A DNA stretch of 64,000 nt from an uncultured Flavihumibacter sp. GTDB lineage: Bacteria > Bacteroidota > Bacteroidia > Chitinophagales > Chitinophagaceae. Made by a program: the position numbers and the translations under genes. The notes below the pieces were generated by a model, which saw only the letters and a list, made by a program, of their open reading frames with translations, did no database searches and had not been told where the DNA came from. Of this stretch, positions 63,361 through 64,000 are shown one piece after another. Position 1 is the stretch's first letter; each line of letters opens with the position of its first letter. The stretch covers positions 1 to 64,000 of the forward strand of contig CABHOY010000004.1 in assembly GCA_902168105.1 (NCBI GenBank), written 5' to 3'.

Positions 63361-63398
63361 AAAAATAAAGCAGCCATCCCAAAAAGAGATGGCTGCTT
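63361..63398 (-). terminator. Terminator of the gene ending at 63423
   Basis: The stem AAGCAGCCATC / GATGGCTGCTT with loop-like AAAAAG is followed on the minus strand by a T-rich stretch. It closes the partial gene at the window end. Confidence 0.8.
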
Positions 63399-63422
63399 CC
63401 CAATATCGTGTATATCTATGTC

Positions 63423-64000
63423 TTAAAAATCGACTTTCGCAAAACAGATGTAATTCCTGTAGATACAAGGTATCAGTATAGACCGGCCGCTGATCTGCTT
63501 ACCATAACGCGGCATCCAGGTATACCCTTTATCCAGGTTACGTAAAGTAGGTTTACGGGTACTTTTACCATCAGGTTGTACACTATTGTCTGTCATAATA
63601 TAACTCCGTCTGTCCAGTTCATTGTAGAGGAAGCGAAGCTCACTGCCTATGTTGACCATCATATAAGATAGATACAGGTCCGAACCATCGTCGTACTGGC
63701 TTTTATGCACAAAGTTGCTCCACAGCAGGTTACCTTCATTATCCATGTTAAGCACGGCTATGTTATCGTAGTGAAAGCGGTCCTGGGAGTTATAATTATT
63801 GTACCACGGATTGTAATAAAACGGTGAATACGGCGAGTAATAATAAGGTGTATACATACCGTAGGGACCATACATATAGTTCCAGCGATTCCAGGGCTGT
63901 GAGCGGGAAGTAGTATAGTAAGATTCAGCCGTAATTATAAAACCGCCATTGCTGGTATTGATGATCTTCCGGATGAAGTAGTCATTGAAAGCCGCATTGG
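63423..64000 (-). CDS. C-terminal part of an uncharacterised Tyr/Pro-rich protein (5' truncated)
   Basis: The frame stays open from the stop at 63423 to the right end of the window; the visible 192 residues are the C-terminal part. A Tyr/Pro/Asn-rich stretch (YGPYGMYTPYYYSPYSPF and neighbours) interrupts strand-rich sequence (GGFIITAESYY, IAVLNMDNEGNLLWSNFV, GSELRFLYNELDRR), which resembles a beta-propeller or a repeat of blades. No family recognised. The ATG at 63875 is internal to the frame and not necessarily the start. Confidence 0.7.
   Translation of the reverse strand, partial: NAAFNDYFIRKIINTSNGGFIITAESYYTTSRSQPWNRWNYMYGPYGMYTPYYYSPYSPFYYNPWYNNYNSQDRFHYDNIAVLNMDNEGNLLWSNFVHKSQYDDGSDLYLSYMMVNIGSELRFLYNELDRRSYIMTDNSVQPDGKSTRKPTLRNLDKGYTWMPRYGKQISGRSILIPCIYRNYICFAKVDF

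Noticed and set aside
1..64000. tRNA, rRNA or riboswitch
   Set aside because: No cloverleaf, ribosomal RNA or known riboswitch pattern could be recognised by eye in the gene-free stretches; a covariance-model search was not possible.

Overview
This 64 kb window looks like chromosomal DNA of a member of the Bacteroidota, most likely a Chitinophaga-like genus (an inference from gene content; I ran no search). The reasons are Bacteroidota-type promoters (TTTG, about 19 bp, TAnnTTTG) in front of several genes, a type IX secretion sorting domain on a secreted nuclease, a short NuoG inside a complete 14-gene nuo operon, an OmpA-like protein with calcium-binding thrombospondin type 3 repeats, a DUF6427 membrane protein and a small one-domain PurQ. 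No rRNA, tRNA or CRISPR array was seen.

Layout. 1-12.2 kb: the end of an unknown gene, a DUF202 membrane protein, dinD, a pirin, kup, the OmpA-like protein, a polyprenyl diphosphate synthase, recJ, a lipoprotein esterase and htpG. 12.2-12.7 kb: two tandem copies of a 99 bp non-coding repeat. 12.7-18.7 kb: a large T9SS-exported endonuclease/phosphatase-family protein, the rpsF-rpsR-rplI operon and two small envelope proteins. 18.7-24.1 kb (minus strand): an ABC permease, a GntP-family permease, RidA, a D-threonine aldolase-like PLP enzyme and an M19 dipeptidase, which together read as a route for D-amino acids or dipeptides. 24.1-26.2 kb: a LacI-type regulator followed by an APH-fold kinase with a PurR/LacI-like operator between them.

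26.3-39.6 kb: the complete respiratory complex I operon nuoA to nuoN on the minus strand, with a clear promoter upstream of nuoA and a terminator after nuoN. 39.7-42.7 kb: a TPR protein, a PstS-like lipoprotein and a small membrane protein. 43.1-44.9 kb: a low-molecular-weight tyrosine phosphatase and hisS.

44.98-46.2 kb holds the most unusual genes. One encodes a 321-residue protein whose N-terminus matches proteasome beta subunits: Thr right after Met, Asp at mature position 17, and a Lys in a KLFQ context displaced by an insertion of about 40 residues. A small, highly charged protein follows it in the same apparent operon. I know no described system of this kind in Bacteroidota.

46.4-55.8 kb: dsbD with a separate DsbD alpha-domain protein, purQ, a DUF6427 protein, an IS110-family element whose long 3' flank could hold its guide (bridge) RNA, an inverted copy of the 12.4 kb repeat, a lipoprotein, a TPR protein, a 3-methyladenine DNA glycosylase and an unknown protein. 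55.9-62.9 kb: three translationally coupled exported hydrolases, M14 - M20 - M14, where the two M14 proteins are full-length paralogues of equal length. 62.9-64 kb: a near-perfect palindrome with 47 bp arms, and the 3' part of a Tyr/Pro-rich protein that runs off the window.
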